From the NCBI GenBank assembly GCA_047638815.1, contig JBLIMR010000001.1, forward strand, positions 248,001-312,000: 64,000 bases of DNA, given 5' to 3'. Both the position numbers and the translations under genes were made by a program. Below the pieces are notes generated by a model. That model saw only the letters and a program-made list of their open reading frames with translations. It was not told the DNA's origin and did no database searches. This document shows positions 54,656 to 63,897 of this stretch, piece after piece. Source of the DNA: JAJRRH01 sp047638815. GTDB lineage: Bacteria; Bacteroidota; Bacteroidia; Flavobacteriales_D; JABDKJ01. Each line of letters opens with the position of its first letter. Position 1 is the first letter of the stretch.

Positions 54656-56340
54656 ATGAAAAAGTTTATTATTATTCCCATATTGCTTCTTGCAATGTCG
54701 TCTTCGGGAGCTGTTAGAACAACAGTGAATGATGGTGATTTTTTGGATCCCAATACTTGGGATTGTAATTGTTTCCCATTTAGTGCTGATGACGTTATCA
54801 TTTTTCATGATGTTACTCAAATCGACTACATCGGACTTAACAACCTTACTATAAAAAGTGATGGTTCACTTTCGGCAACTAATTTTACAGTTATTGATGG
54901 TGATGTAATTGTGGAATCCTGAGCATCTTGGAGCAATACGGAATATGTATGGATGTACTGTAATTACCAGATGGTCGGTACTCATACTGCTTCAGACTAC
55001 ATTTTCATGGAAACCTCAGGTGCACAGTTCAGTGGATCTGGTACTCTTAACATGAGCTTTTGGTTTATATTTCGTAATGGGACCAAAACTATATTGCCCG
55101 GAACTGAAGTGGAATTCGTTGGTGGATATGGTTTGTATGTTTGGACAGGATCAGCTACTATAACAAATGAAGGAAGTCTTAAGATGAACTGGTTGGGTGG
55201 TATTGATACATTCACTTGGTTAAATGATGCTGGGTCAATCCTAGACATTAATAGATGGTTCTATGGAATCTTTACCGTTAGTGCCTCAACAACAAATAAG
55301 GAGGTAATACATAGTGAGGACGATCAAACTTTAGTTGACCCTGTAAATTCTCAATTTTATAATTTAACATTAACTTCAAATAGCATTGACAACACTAAAT
55401 TTTAGCTAATGATATAATCATTCTCAATGATCTTAAAATTAATACTGTTGAGTTTGATGCAAATAATTTTAATGTAGATGTTGAAGGCGATTGGATAGAT
55501 GTTGATGGTCGATTTGATGCAACATCAACAAGAGTCACTTTTAGCGGGACAGATCAAATAATATCGGCTACAAGTGGGACGGAAATCTTTAACGATATCA
55601 ATGTGGCAAGCACGTTGAATATAACATTGAATGCCGGGTTAAATTTGGCCGGGACTCTCGTAATTAATACAACATTAAATGCCAATGGATACAGAATTGA
55701 TATTGGAGAAGATTGGGTAAATAATGGCACTTTTAATCACGGAAATAACGCAGTTAGATGCTTACTTCTTCCGCGAATTCAATAAATGGTGATACAGAGT
55801 TTTATAACTTAATGATAAACAAAAGTTCCGGTTCGTGCACGAACAATAATAATCTATTGATTCGTAATATGTTGAGGTTAAACTCAGGATTGTTTAATAC
55901 TGGTGATATGGTAACCATGATTTTGGATGTAGATCGAACGGCTAGGGTTGATAGAATAAATAATGGTTCCATCAGTGAAGATATTATAGCACAGAGGTAT
56001 TTTCCGACAACGACAGACGATTGGCATCTTCTTGCATCTCCAGTGCAAAATCGAACATTATTAGACTGGGATGACGACCTACTGACAATGGGATTCCCAG
56101 GATCGGACTATCTAAGCTTTTATTTTAATAATACGACTTATTACGATGAATCATTTCCCGGAGATAAAGATGAAGGTTTGCTAAATTTCAATCTATGACG
56201 TTGCCGGACGAGAAATATCTACAGATCTACATTCAGTACTAAATTCAAACAAAATATTTGTCGGATATAACATTGTTGCTAGACATTACCTTATCGTGAT
56301 CACGGATTTGCTTTCTGGGAAAATGGAGACTAAAAAATAA
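54656..56340 (+). pseudogene. Decayed paralogue of the 1058-residue surface protein
   Basis: The start (MKKFIIIPILLLAMSSSGAV, ATG at 54656) and the DPNTWDCNCFP motif mirror the neighbour at 51414. The reading frame is broken at several points. An in-frame TGA at 54920-54922 is followed by further coding in the same frame. A one-base loss near 55400 in a T run shifts the frame (NTKF then LANDIIIL), and a second one-base loss near 55755 shifts it again. The part with DWHLLASPVQN and YYDESFPGDKDEGLLNF then jumps near 56185 to SIYDVAGREIST and a T9SS-like tail ending at TAA 56338-56340. About 430 codons present in the neighbour are missing at that jump. Confidence 0.85.
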
Positions 56341-56358
56341 TGATCAGTAATTAACGAC

Positions 56359-58515
56359 CTATTCGTTTCTCATTTTTTTAACCTCTTCTACGGTAATAAG
56401 CTTATTTTTATACTCACCAGTAATTTCTGCGTCAATTACTCCGGCATTAATGGATTCTGATAAGCCAATTTGTGCTTCTTCTAATGTTTTGTAGTGTCCT
56501 TTTAGATAATATACGAATGACTTGTTTCTTACAGGACTAACGTCTCCTAGGGAAATAAATTTATTTACTGTTCTTGGAGGAACAACCCCCTCAAATTTGC
56601 CTAATAAAATTCGATATTCCAACAAGCTTATATCAAATGCGTTGTTGTTTACTTCGTTCCAGAGCTTGGCGTAATTAATTTTCTGTAAGACCTCCATTCC
56701 CGCGTCTTCAAGTTCAATCCTTTCCCCATCTTTATAAGCACTTAAAAAGGCCCCTATATAACCATCAAGAAGCAAATCTATCTTGTGCTTAGCTGCATCC
56801 GCGGGGTTGGTAAACGACCCACTCAAGTATCTTGTTAATCCGTCATGACCCTTAAGTTTCACAACGTCATCTAAATATTCATATATCGCGATGTCTCTAT
56901 CGCTTTGGAACGCACCCAATTGAACTCTATAGGTTATGCCTCTTTCAGTCTTGTTAATTAATTCGGGAGTTTTAAGAACGTCATTTTGTATTTGCTTAGC
57001 TTCATCTTTTACTTGTACAATTTTGTCTTCTCGGACTTCGACTACCTTCCCTACAACATTGTCGAGGTATAGAGACATTTGTCTTAATACTGCATCTTCA
57101 AGTTGTTCATATTGTTCCGTCATGTAGTATGTAGAATCACCAATTTGTTTTTCTGTCATATCTGGTACACTCAACAATACCATAGAGAGCTCCTCTGTAA
57201 TTCCTGTTTTAGTTGACCCGAGTAGAACACTAAACTCACCTGTTCTATTATGTAAAGACATGTCAATGTTTTGCAATTGCGCTTTTCTCTTCTTAGCTAA
57301 AGAGGCATCGTTTATTGACTTTAATTCCTCAAAGGTAAGTGGATCTTCGCCAGATTGTATAATTCCAGTCACGATGTTAGGATCACCCCATAGCTTTTGG
57401 TAATTTTGATGCTTTTCTAAAAAATATTCGTCATTAAGCCCTAAACCCATAGTGTCAACTTCCATACCTGTCGGAGTCTGAATCTCTTTATCTCTGTAAT
57501 TTGGAACAAAATCTCGATCAATATCAAATGGGCATCCTTGTTCATCTACATCTACATTTGGTGGAGTGTGAGGGCAGTTATCAATAATGTCATAAACACC
57601 ATCATTGTCTTCGTCTTCTCTATCTGATTCATTCGATTGCGCTAGTAGCTCTTCATTTAGAGGTTCATTTCTGTTCTTGTCTGAGATTGAGATGTTATAA
57701 TTTAAGGAAAAACTTGTGAATAGAAAACGATCTTTTTTTGAATCTCCTGCACGTACACCAATGCTTTCATTGGTAACATTATCTATTAAATCTGTTTGGT
57801 TAAGATAAAGGTTAGTACCAAGTCTGAAATTAACTTTATCGTGAATCTCCATTTGAACTCCGACTCCGAGGGGATAAGAAAATGTTCTTTCTCTATAATC
57901 ACCAAAATTATCAAGGTTTAATTCTCTAAGATCAGATTCATAGACGTAATCTTGAGTCACAATATTTGCTCCAAGGGCATTGGGGTCCGTTTGTGCCAAA
58001 TCTCGAATGCTTCCATCTGACCAATAGTGATACGGATTACCATTGTTGTCTATTAGATCTGTTTTCGAAAGAAATTCGAATGATCCTATGCCTACTGAAA
58101 TATACGGGTATATCAGCCTATTTGGACCCAGTAGATTATTAAAATTGTAATCGAGAGCGATACCTCCACCTCTAATTTCTGTTTGAAAATTTAGGTTTCG
58201 CTCACTTGATCGTTCGTTAACGGTAAGCTTTCCAAACAACGTGTTAAACGAAAAGTCAATATTTTTAGAAAGGGGGGTGCTTAATCTTATTTGATAACCT
58301 AAGTTACTGACTAAAGCGTTGTTCTGTGCGTAATTCCTTCCAACATCACCAAAAAAGGTGAAGTTGCCAGTGCCCAAACCAATAAAACCAGTCAGTTTTT
58401 CCGTTTTCAAGGAATCAGTTTCCTGACCAAAAACCATTAGGTTGCAGGTTAGAAGAACGAACAAAGCGATTTTTCTTGCGTTTATGTTATTCGATATGAT
58501 ACCTAGTTGTACCAT
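56359..58515 (-). CDS. Outer membrane protein with TSP3 and SPOR-like domains
   Basis: A 718-residue envelope protein. An N-terminal signal helix (residues about 14-31, ending MVFGQ) is followed by a beta-barrel of alternating strands (about 35-280). Type-3 thrombospondin, calcium-binding repeats come next (DEDNDGVYDIIDNCPHTPP, DIDRDFVPNYRDK; about 297-345). A 180-residue helical linker follows, then two SPOR-like repeats: YRVQLGAFQSDRD with LTRYLSGSFTNPADAA, and YRILLGKFEG with YYLKGHYKTLEEA. SPOR domains bind denuded peptidoglycan, so the protein may link the outer membrane to the wall. It overlaps the 58503 gene by 13 bases. Confidence 0.75.
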   Translation of the reverse strand: MVQLGIISNNINARKIALFVLLTCNLMVFGQETDSLKTEKLTGFIGLGTGNFTFFGDVGRNYAQNNALVSNLGYQIRLSTPLSKNIDFSFNTLFGKLTVNERSSERNLNFQTEIRGGGIALDYNFNNLLGPNRLIYPYISVGIGSFEFLSKTDLIDNNGNPYHYWSDGSIRDLAQTDPNALGANIVTQDYVYESDLRELNLDNFGDYRERTFSYPLGVGVQMEIHDKVNFRLGTNLYLNQTDLIDNVTNESIGVRAGDSKKDRFLFTSFSLNYNISISDKNRNEPLNEELLAQSNESDREDEDNDGVYDIIDNCPHTPPNVDVDEQGCPFDIDRDFVPNYRDKEIQTPTGMEVDTMGLGLNDEYFLEKHQNYQKLWGDPNIVTGIIQSGEDPLTFEELKSINDASLAKKRKAQLQNIDMSLHNRTGEFSVLLGSTKTGITEELSMVLLSVPDMTEKQIGDSTYYMTEQYEQLEDAVLRQMSLYLDNVVGKVVEVREDKIVQVKDEAKQIQNDVLKTPELINKTERGITYRVQLGAFQSDRDIAIYEYLDDVVKLKGHDGLTRYLSGSFTNPADAAKHKIDLLLDGYIGAFLSAYKDGERIELEDAGMEVLQKINYAKLWNEVNNNAFDISLLEYRILLGKFEGVVPPRTVNKFISLGDVSPVRNKSFVYYLKGHYKTLEEAQIGLSESINAGVIDAEITGEYKNKLITVEEVKKMRNE

Positions 58516-60641
58516 TGTTGTTTAGAAATCATTAATGCTTCTTGAACGGTTATTCTTACACCGTCATTATATGCAGAAACAAAAGGACCATCAAAATTGT
58601 ACTGGTCACGAATCGTGTTTCTTTGATCTCTAGCAGTTTTGTATGTTTCAAAAGATCCCGATGTATATTTCACCCAACCTTTATGATTTTCAATTGTAAA
58701 TTGCGAATAATAGCTGTGTTTTTTTTGTAAGTATTCCTTACCAACTACATTTTTCCCAGCCAAGATTTGAATGCGAAAGTTAATACCCTTATCGACATCC
58801 GTCATGTTAGACACATTATTAAGAGTGTTTGCGTCTGCGAGTACCTCATCTTTGGCATATTCTTTTTTTGCAACAGCAGTTGATTCAGGTTCTGCAATAG
58901 CAGTTGTCATATCAGCAGTTTTTGGTGCTTTTACAGAGGTGTTAACAGTACTTGCCATGTTATTTATGTTGGCATATTCCGATGATGAATCATCTGTTTT
59001 TAGATTTGTTTCAGATTTTGTATTGTCAATTACATCAGCCGCTTTTTTTGTTGAGATATTATTTTTATCATCAATGTAAGTGTCTACAAGTTCAGATTTG
59101 ATTGTTTCATCAGCAATGTTGACTTCTTCTTCAATCGAATCTGTTGTGCTGGTAGGATCGTCCGAGACATCATGAGTATCGGTTGATGTATTATTTGTTG
59201 TTACTACATCATTATTTCCAGGTGTTGGGCTGTTCCCATCCATGGAGTTAGCTCTGGTGGTGTTAACATTATTATTTGATGTAGCCAAGTCAGCATCATT
59301 ATTAATATTCGTTGTTGTTACATCGTTATTTGCTGGCGTTGGATTGTTCCCGTCCATGAGATCATCCATGGTGTTAGCTTTAGTGGATTTAGGAACATTA
59401 TTTATTGAAGCCACACCATCACTTTCTGTACTTTCAATGTTGTCATTAACATTATCTGAAGTATTGCTAATGGCATTATCTGCCAAATTCTCTAGTGAAT
59501 TAGTTTCAGTGGATAAGATTTTGTCATCGATTACCTTATTCTCGGTGGGTGATGTGATAGATTCTGCCACAACTAGAGCAGTTTCTGTGCTTTCAGCCAC
59601 TTCGTTATTCACACTACTGGTCGAATTCTCCATTTTGTCTGCATTGTAGTTTGTATCCCAAATGCTTTTCTTGGTGGTTTCTGAAGATGTAGTGTTATCG
59701 GTATTATTTGTTGCTAAATCATTATTACTACTGTTATTTAAGGTTGTCTCAGAGGATTTGCCATCATTGGTCATTGATGAAGTAATATCTTCTTTAGGAG
59801 CAGAGTTATCCGCAATTACGTCACCAATGCTTATTGATGTAGATGGAACATCGATTTTTTTCAAATCAGATCCTGCCATATAATGAAACTTCCCAGCAAT
59901 CTCTGCATTGCCCTGAAAGTCCATCGGAGCTTCTAATTGGTAGGTAATTTTTAAGCTAATATTTTTTGGTATGTCAAACCATACCAACTTAACTTTATTA
60001 TTACTTTGTGTGAATATCGCTTCACTATTCATTACTTCTGAAGCTATAAATCCATCTGGTATCATATCTTGAATTTTGGCAAATCCCTTAACACCTAATT
60101 TGTTTACTTCTATTTCCACCAAAAATTTATTATCACCTTCTGCTGTTATTTTTCTAGTGGCTGATATTTCAGAGGTTGTGCTACTTTGGGTATTAACAGC
60201 AGTCAAATTATCACCAAGCACTTTCAATAAATGATTTGGGCCATCATGTATTTTTCTTTCGTTTTCAACCAGATAGGAAAGTCTAGAGTTTACTACTTTG
60301 TCAGATCCTATTTCTCCATCCTCTAAAGAAACTTCGTAACGAATGTCGAAAGCAGGAGTGCTTGGTAGATTCATCCATATAAACTTCGCTTTACCGTCTT
60401 TGAATGTAAAAGAGGCTCCATTAAGATCTATAGGCTTGATAACAACTCCTCGAGGCGCGTCAATTTGATATTTGGCAAAGCCGGAGACATCATTCTTTAT
60501 CACGGAGGTGGTAACCGTATAGTTTTCTCCAACTTTTAAACTATCAGGAAAGGTGTCCGTGATTGTTATCTCATCAGAGAATAGGAATGATAACAGGAAG
60601 ATGCCAAACAAATGGCCAGTAATTATAAGAGATTTTAGCAT
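58503..60641 (-). CDS. Envelope protein with two N-terminal repeats and a SPOR-like tail
   Basis: A 712-residue exported protein of unknown function. Signal sequence at 1-22. Two related domains of about 110 residues follow (about 30-140 and 165-275), sharing GFAKYQ/GFAKIQ, a central KAKFIWMNLP/KVKLVWFDIP and a closing YEVSLEDG/YQLEAPMD. Residues about 275-605 are a low-complexity Asn/Ser/Thr/Asp linker with an imperfect internal duplication. The last 95 residues are a SPOR-like repeat (INFRIQILAGKNV, GWVKYTSGSFETYKTA, PFVSAYNDGVRI). It is the first gene of a pair with the OmpA-like protein gene and overlaps it by 13 bases, so the two are expected to be coupled and to act together. Confidence 0.7.
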   Translation of the reverse strand: MLKSLIITGHLFGIFLLSFLFSDEITITDTFPDSLKVGENYTVTTSVIKNDVSGFAKYQIDAPRGVVIKPIDLNGASFTFKDGKAKFIWMNLPSTPAFDIRYEVSLEDGEIGSDKVVNSRLSYLVENERKIHDGPNHLLKVLGDNLTAVNTQSSTTSEISATRKITAEGDNKFLVEIEVNKLGVKGFAKIQDMIPDGFIASEVMNSEAIFTQSNNKVKLVWFDIPKNISLKITYQLEAPMDFQGNAEIAGKFHYMAGSDLKKIDVPSTSISIGDVIADNSAPKEDITSSMTNDGKSSETTLNNSSNNDLATNNTDNTTSSETTKKSIWDTNYNADKMENSTSSVNNEVAESTETALVVAESITSPTENKVIDDKILSTETNSLENLADNAISNTSDNVNDNIESTESDGVASINNVPKSTKANTMDDLMDGNNPTPANNDVTTTNINNDADLATSNNNVNTTRANSMDGNSPTPGNNDVVTTNNTSTDTHDVSDDPTSTTDSIEEEVNIADETIKSELVDTYIDDKNNISTKKAADVIDNTKSETNLKTDDSSSEYANINNMASTVNTSVKAPKTADMTTAIAEPESTAVAKKEYAKDEVLADANTLNNVSNMTDVDKGINFRIQILAGKNVVGKEYLQKKHSYYSQFTIENHKGWVKYTSGSFETYKTARDQRNTIRDQYNFDGPFVSAYNDGVRITVQEALMISKQQWYN
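59197..59391 (-). repeat. Imperfect tandem duplication in the linker of the 58503 gene
   Basis: Two copies, about 59197-59280 and 59311-59391, encode related peptides (MDGNSPTPGNNDVVTTN and MDGNNPTPANNDVTTTN), with a 12-base difference between copies. It lies in low-complexity coding sequence and keeps the frame. Confidence 0.65.
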
Positions 60642-60785
60642 TTTGTCTAGGTTATTGGATATACAAAGCTATCTGATTAGATCTCCATTTAGTTTCGTGA
60701 TCACCTATATTACAAACAGAATCCTGTGGACAACAAAGTCATGTTGGGCCTTGACTTTAGTCACATTAAATAGTGTTAATTTTGA

Positions 60786-61193
60786 TTATTTGAGTTCGTC
60801 TTCCAAAACTTTTTTCCATTTAGGAGGAATTACTTTACTCGCCATTTTAATTAGATCGTATGAAACCAATATCGATAATCCTTTGGTGCAAAAAATTTCT
60901 GAATCACCATTAATCTTTTTAACCATATAGGTTAATGTGAAGCTCTTTGATCCAACTTTGGAAATAGTTGTTTCTATAAAAATACTGTCATTTAGAAAAA
61001 CAGGGATAAGATACTCAATTTCATTTTTCACAAGTACAATACCGTCTTTTTGCCAATCCCATTCGCCATTGAATTTCTTTTGAAAAAAATCCATTCTTGC
61101 CTGTTCGAAATAACTCAAATAGGTGGCATTATTTACATGACCCATTGAATCGATATCAGCAAACCTAATATGTATTTTTGTTATACAGATCAT
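60786..61193 (-). CDS. Acyl-CoA thioesterase, hotdog fold
   Basis: A 135-residue hotdog-fold thioesterase of the 4-hydroxybenzoyl-CoA type. The family core is IRFADIDSMGHVNNATYLSYFEQARMDFF (read here in parts: the FADIDSMGHVNN turn carries the catalytic aspartate and the histidine-asparagine pair). The sheet and the final helix are complete. The ATG at 61193 is two bases after the stop of the sugar-transferase gene. The longer start at 61247 would overlap it. The substrate is unknown; it is the last gene of the polysaccharide group here. Confidence 0.85.
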   Translation of the reverse strand: MICITKIHIRFADIDSMGHVNNATYLSYFEQARMDFFQKKFNGEWDWQKDGIVLVKNEIEYLIPVFLNDSIFIETTISKVGSKSFTLTYMVKKINGDSEIFCTKGLSILVSYDLIKMASKVIPPKWKKVLEDELK

Positions 61194-61194
61194 T

Positions 61195-62574
61195 TTAGAA
61201 GCCCTTATTGTTTCCTGCAAAAACGGTAAATATAGTTCTGAAAACAATCCAGATATCTAAGGAAATAGTCCAACTCTCGACATATAACATATCCATCCTT
61301 ATTCTGTTCGCCATCATTTTTGGATCCTTTGTTTCCCCACGATAACCCTTGATTTGAGCTAGGCCCGTTATTCCGGGCTTAACAAAATGTCGAACCATAT
61401 ATTTATCAATTAATTGACCATATTGTTGGGTATGTAATATCATGTGTGGTCGCGGACCTACAATAGACATTTCACCCTTAAGAACGTTAAAAAACTGAGG
61501 CATTTCATCTAAACTTGTAACGCGTATAAATTTTCCAATAGCAGTTGTTCTGTCGTCATTTCTTGATGCTTGTACTGTTTCAGAGGAGGAATTGACCTTC
61601 ATAGATCTAAACTTCAAGCATTTAAAGATCTTATTGTTTTCCCCAGATCGTTTTTGACGAAAAAGGATAGGGCCTTTCGAGCCTGCTTTGATAAAAACAG
61701 CCAACAATGGGAACAGCCAACTCATGATGAAAACGATAACAAGAATTGAAAAAACAATATCGAAAATGCGCTTTATTGTTCTGTTAAATATATCATCAAG
61801 AGGCAATGATCTAATTGATAGTATTGGGAGGTGTTCAAAGAAATCAATAGTTAATCTCTTGAAAGTCAAGCCTCTTACGTCCGGAATGATCTTAATGCGA
61901 AGTACGTTGTTGTCAGCAAAATCGATCAATTCTTTCATTTGAATATTGTTCAAGTCTGAACTGGAACAATAAATTTCATCAATACGATTCCCTTGACAAT
62001 AACTCACTATATCGGTCAGGGGTAAGGATCCCATTTCTTCATTCGAATCTTGTGAGAATATTCCCATAATCTTATATCCAAAGTCCCTGTTTTTATTAAT
62101 TACTTGTGCAAATTCTTGGGCCAGTACACCATCTCCGGCAATTACAATACGTTTGAAGTTGTACCCTTTTTTTCTGTAGTTTTTGATGTAATAACTCAAT
62201 AAAACTCTCCATATGAAAACCAATGGGAATAGAATGATTAAGGTCCACATCAGCTGTTCTCTAGAGTAGAAAAAGGCTTTTCTTACTACCCAAAAGGCCG
62301 TGATTAAAAGAGTATGCAAAGCTAACAGTTGTAATAGTTTGCCAGCCATCTTGTCCAATAGGAACAGTCGTTCCTTGTCATAGACTCTGAGAACGAAGGA
62401 AGCAACTAGCCACGAGAAGTTAAAGACCAAAAAAAGTATGAAATATTCATCGTTCGATAGATTAGCAAAACTTTTAAACTTAATGATATATCCAATGATG
62501 AACGCAACGTTAATTACGATGAGATCACCGGTAAGTAAAATACTTTTTATGAACCTAGAGTAGTTGCCATTCAT
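61195..62574 (-). CDS. Polyprenyl-phosphate sugar-phosphate transferase (WcaJ type)
   Basis: A 459-residue initiating glycosylphosphotransferase for an exopolysaccharide or O-antigen. It places a sugar phosphate on undecaprenyl phosphate. About five membrane helices lie within residues 1-120, a Rossmann-like middle at about 140-240 (IVIAGDGVLAQEFAQV), and the catalytic domain at about 265-459. It carries KRIFDIVFSILVIVF, FRQKRSGENNKIFKCLKFRSM, TSLDEMPQFFNVLKGEMS and IVGPRPHM. It is followed downstream on the same strand by a thioesterase and preceded by an O-antigen ligase-like gene. Confidence 0.93.
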   Translation of the reverse strand: MNGNYSRFIKSILLTGDLIVINVAFIIGYIIKFKSFANLSNDEYFILFLVFNFSWLVASFVLRVYDKERLFLLDKMAGKLLQLLALHTLLITAFWVVRKAFFYSREQLMWTLIILFPLVFIWRVLLSYYIKNYRKKGYNFKRIVIAGDGVLAQEFAQVINKNRDFGYKIMGIFSQDSNEEMGSLPLTDIVSYCQGNRIDEIYCSSSDLNNIQMKELIDFADNNVLRIKIIPDVRGLTFKRLTIDFFEHLPILSIRSLPLDDIFNRTIKRIFDIVFSILVIVFIMSWLFPLLAVFIKAGSKGPILFRQKRSGENNKIFKCLKFRSMKVNSSSETVQASRNDDRTTAIGKFIRVTSLDEMPQFFNVLKGEMSIVGPRPHMILHTQQYGQLIDKYMVRHFVKPGITGLAQIKGYRGETKDPKMMANRIRMDMLYVESWTISLDIWIVFRTIFTVFAGNNKGF

Positions 62575-62622
62575 AGCCCTGCAAAGCTAGAATTAATTTG
62601 ACACAATATATCCTTTGCTGAA

Positions 62623-63897
62623 CTACGATCTAGATGGAGGTATTAATTTTCTATTCCACAAAAGCATGGAAAAAAACACAATAAAGACCAGACCTTTTTG
62701 CCTTTCTAACATGCTCTCAGTAAGCATGGACATTGTAACGACAAGAACAAAAATCATTAACATCCAATCTTCGCTATTATAGCCCCTGAGGAACATTAAA
62801 ACAAAAATCAATAGAAGAGCAGAAAGACCCAATATTCCTAGTGCAATAGTTGTCTGTAGATATTGATTGTGAGGGTTGAATCGATATTGTATTGCCAAGT
62901 CAAATTTATTCTTCTCATATATTTTCACTAACTCATCAATGGTGTCTCCTGTGCCAACACCAATTATCGGTGACCTAACAATGCATTCAATAGCATTTTT
63001 CCATTTTTCAATTCTTATAGATCTTCCGCCCCATTTATTTTCTGTATAATCTGTCTCAAGATCAACCATCTCTGTAAAGCGCTCCTTATTTACGGTATTG
63101 ATTGATATCAAAAAGTAAGCAAAGAGAGGGATAACGATTGCGACCATCAAGGGAGTCTTCCATTTTTTCGTTTGTATAAAATAATAGAGACTCAAGGCAA
63201 AGACACACACAATAAACACCAATATTTCCATCCGACTGGAGAGAAAAATTAGTGTTGTGAATAGGGTTAAAAGAATTATTATCGAAACTGGGCTAAGCTT
63301 TCTTATTTGGAAATCTGGGCTAATTATATGTTCACTGAGATAAGCAAAAATGCCAAAGACGATAAATAAAGCCAAATAGATTGGATCAAATCCTATTGGA
63401 GTACTAAAATTTCTATAAGTCAGATAGTTTATTAGCGGTTGTGGGTCAGGGTGGGTGAAGAAACTATTAAAGGCAATGAATATCCCCATCCCAATTGCCA
63501 GAAGAAGGGCAATGTAAAATGTTCTTAAAATAAAGCTGGTATGAACTTCACCAAGCTTTGGACCTGTAGACAAAAATAAAGGGATCAGAAGCAAAGATAA
63601 CTTGTACTCTAACTCCTTGCCACCATACTCCATGTTAGCCGTATAAAGTAAACCAAGGGCATGTAAAAAATAAAAAAGAATAAAAAATAGACCTAGCCTA
63701 TTTGCCTTAACTTTTATTAAGAAATTTTTGAATGGGTTGCTTACTAGCCATGCAATTCCCAAAAGTCCAACACCTAGTGAATTAAAATTTACAGGCAAAA
63801 AAAGCGAAATAATGAAAAATGAGATGGACAGCATGAAGATGCTAATCAAGGAATTGGGAAAAAGTTCCGCTTTATGTCTCTTTAAAAATGTGATCAT
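62623..63897 (-). CDS. O-antigen ligase/polymerase-like membrane protein
   Basis: A 424-residue membrane protein with about eleven hydrophobic helices. The Wzy_C/WaaL mark is the large loop near residues 270-345 with WGGRSIRIEKWKNA, GVGTGDTIDEL and the conserved RFNPHNQYLQTT (histidine in this motif is needed in the family), followed by GILGLSALLLIF. It could be a ligase or a polymerase for the cell-surface polysaccharide. The ATG at 63897 overlaps the stop of the upstream gene (TGATG). Confidence 0.85.
   Translation of the reverse strand: MITFLKRHKAELFPNSLISIFMLSISFFIISLFLPVNFNSLGVGLLGIAWLVSNPFKNFLIKVKANRLGLFFILFYFLHALGLLYTANMEYGGKELEYKLSLLLIPLFLSTGPKLGEVHTSFILRTFYIALLLAIGMGIFIAFNSFFTHPDPQPLINYLTYRNFSTPIGFDPIYLALFIVFGIFAYLSEHIISPDFQIRKLSPVSIIILLTLFTTLIFLSSRMEILVFIVCVFALSLYYFIQTKKWKTPLMVAIVIPLFAYFLISINTVNKERFTEMVDLETDYTENKWGGRSIRIEKWKNAIECIVRSPIIGVGTGDTIDELVKIYEKNKFDLAIQYRFNPHNQYLQTTIALGILGLSALLLIFVLMFLRGYNSEDWMLMIFVLVVTMSMLTESMLERQKGLVFIVFFSMLLWNRKLIPPSRS

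Noticed and set aside
54920..54922. TGA in the pseudogene as selenocysteine codon or programmed readthrough
   Set aside because: No SECIS-like stem was seen after it, and further frame breaks and a large deletion follow, so decay is the simpler reading.
55603..55785. Separate small genes in the region 54953-56198
   Set aside because: These open frames read as successive parts of one former protein whose order matches the intact neighbour, so they are remnants of one pseudogene.
59197..59391. Repeats as CRISPR array
   Set aside because: Only two imperfect copies of about 80 bases in an open coding frame, with no spacers of fixed length.
59242..59649. 135-codon forward ORF in the linker of the 58503 gene
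   Set aside because: Antisense of low-complexity Asn/Ser/Thr coding DNA, giving a Leu/Ser/Val-rich chain without motifs.
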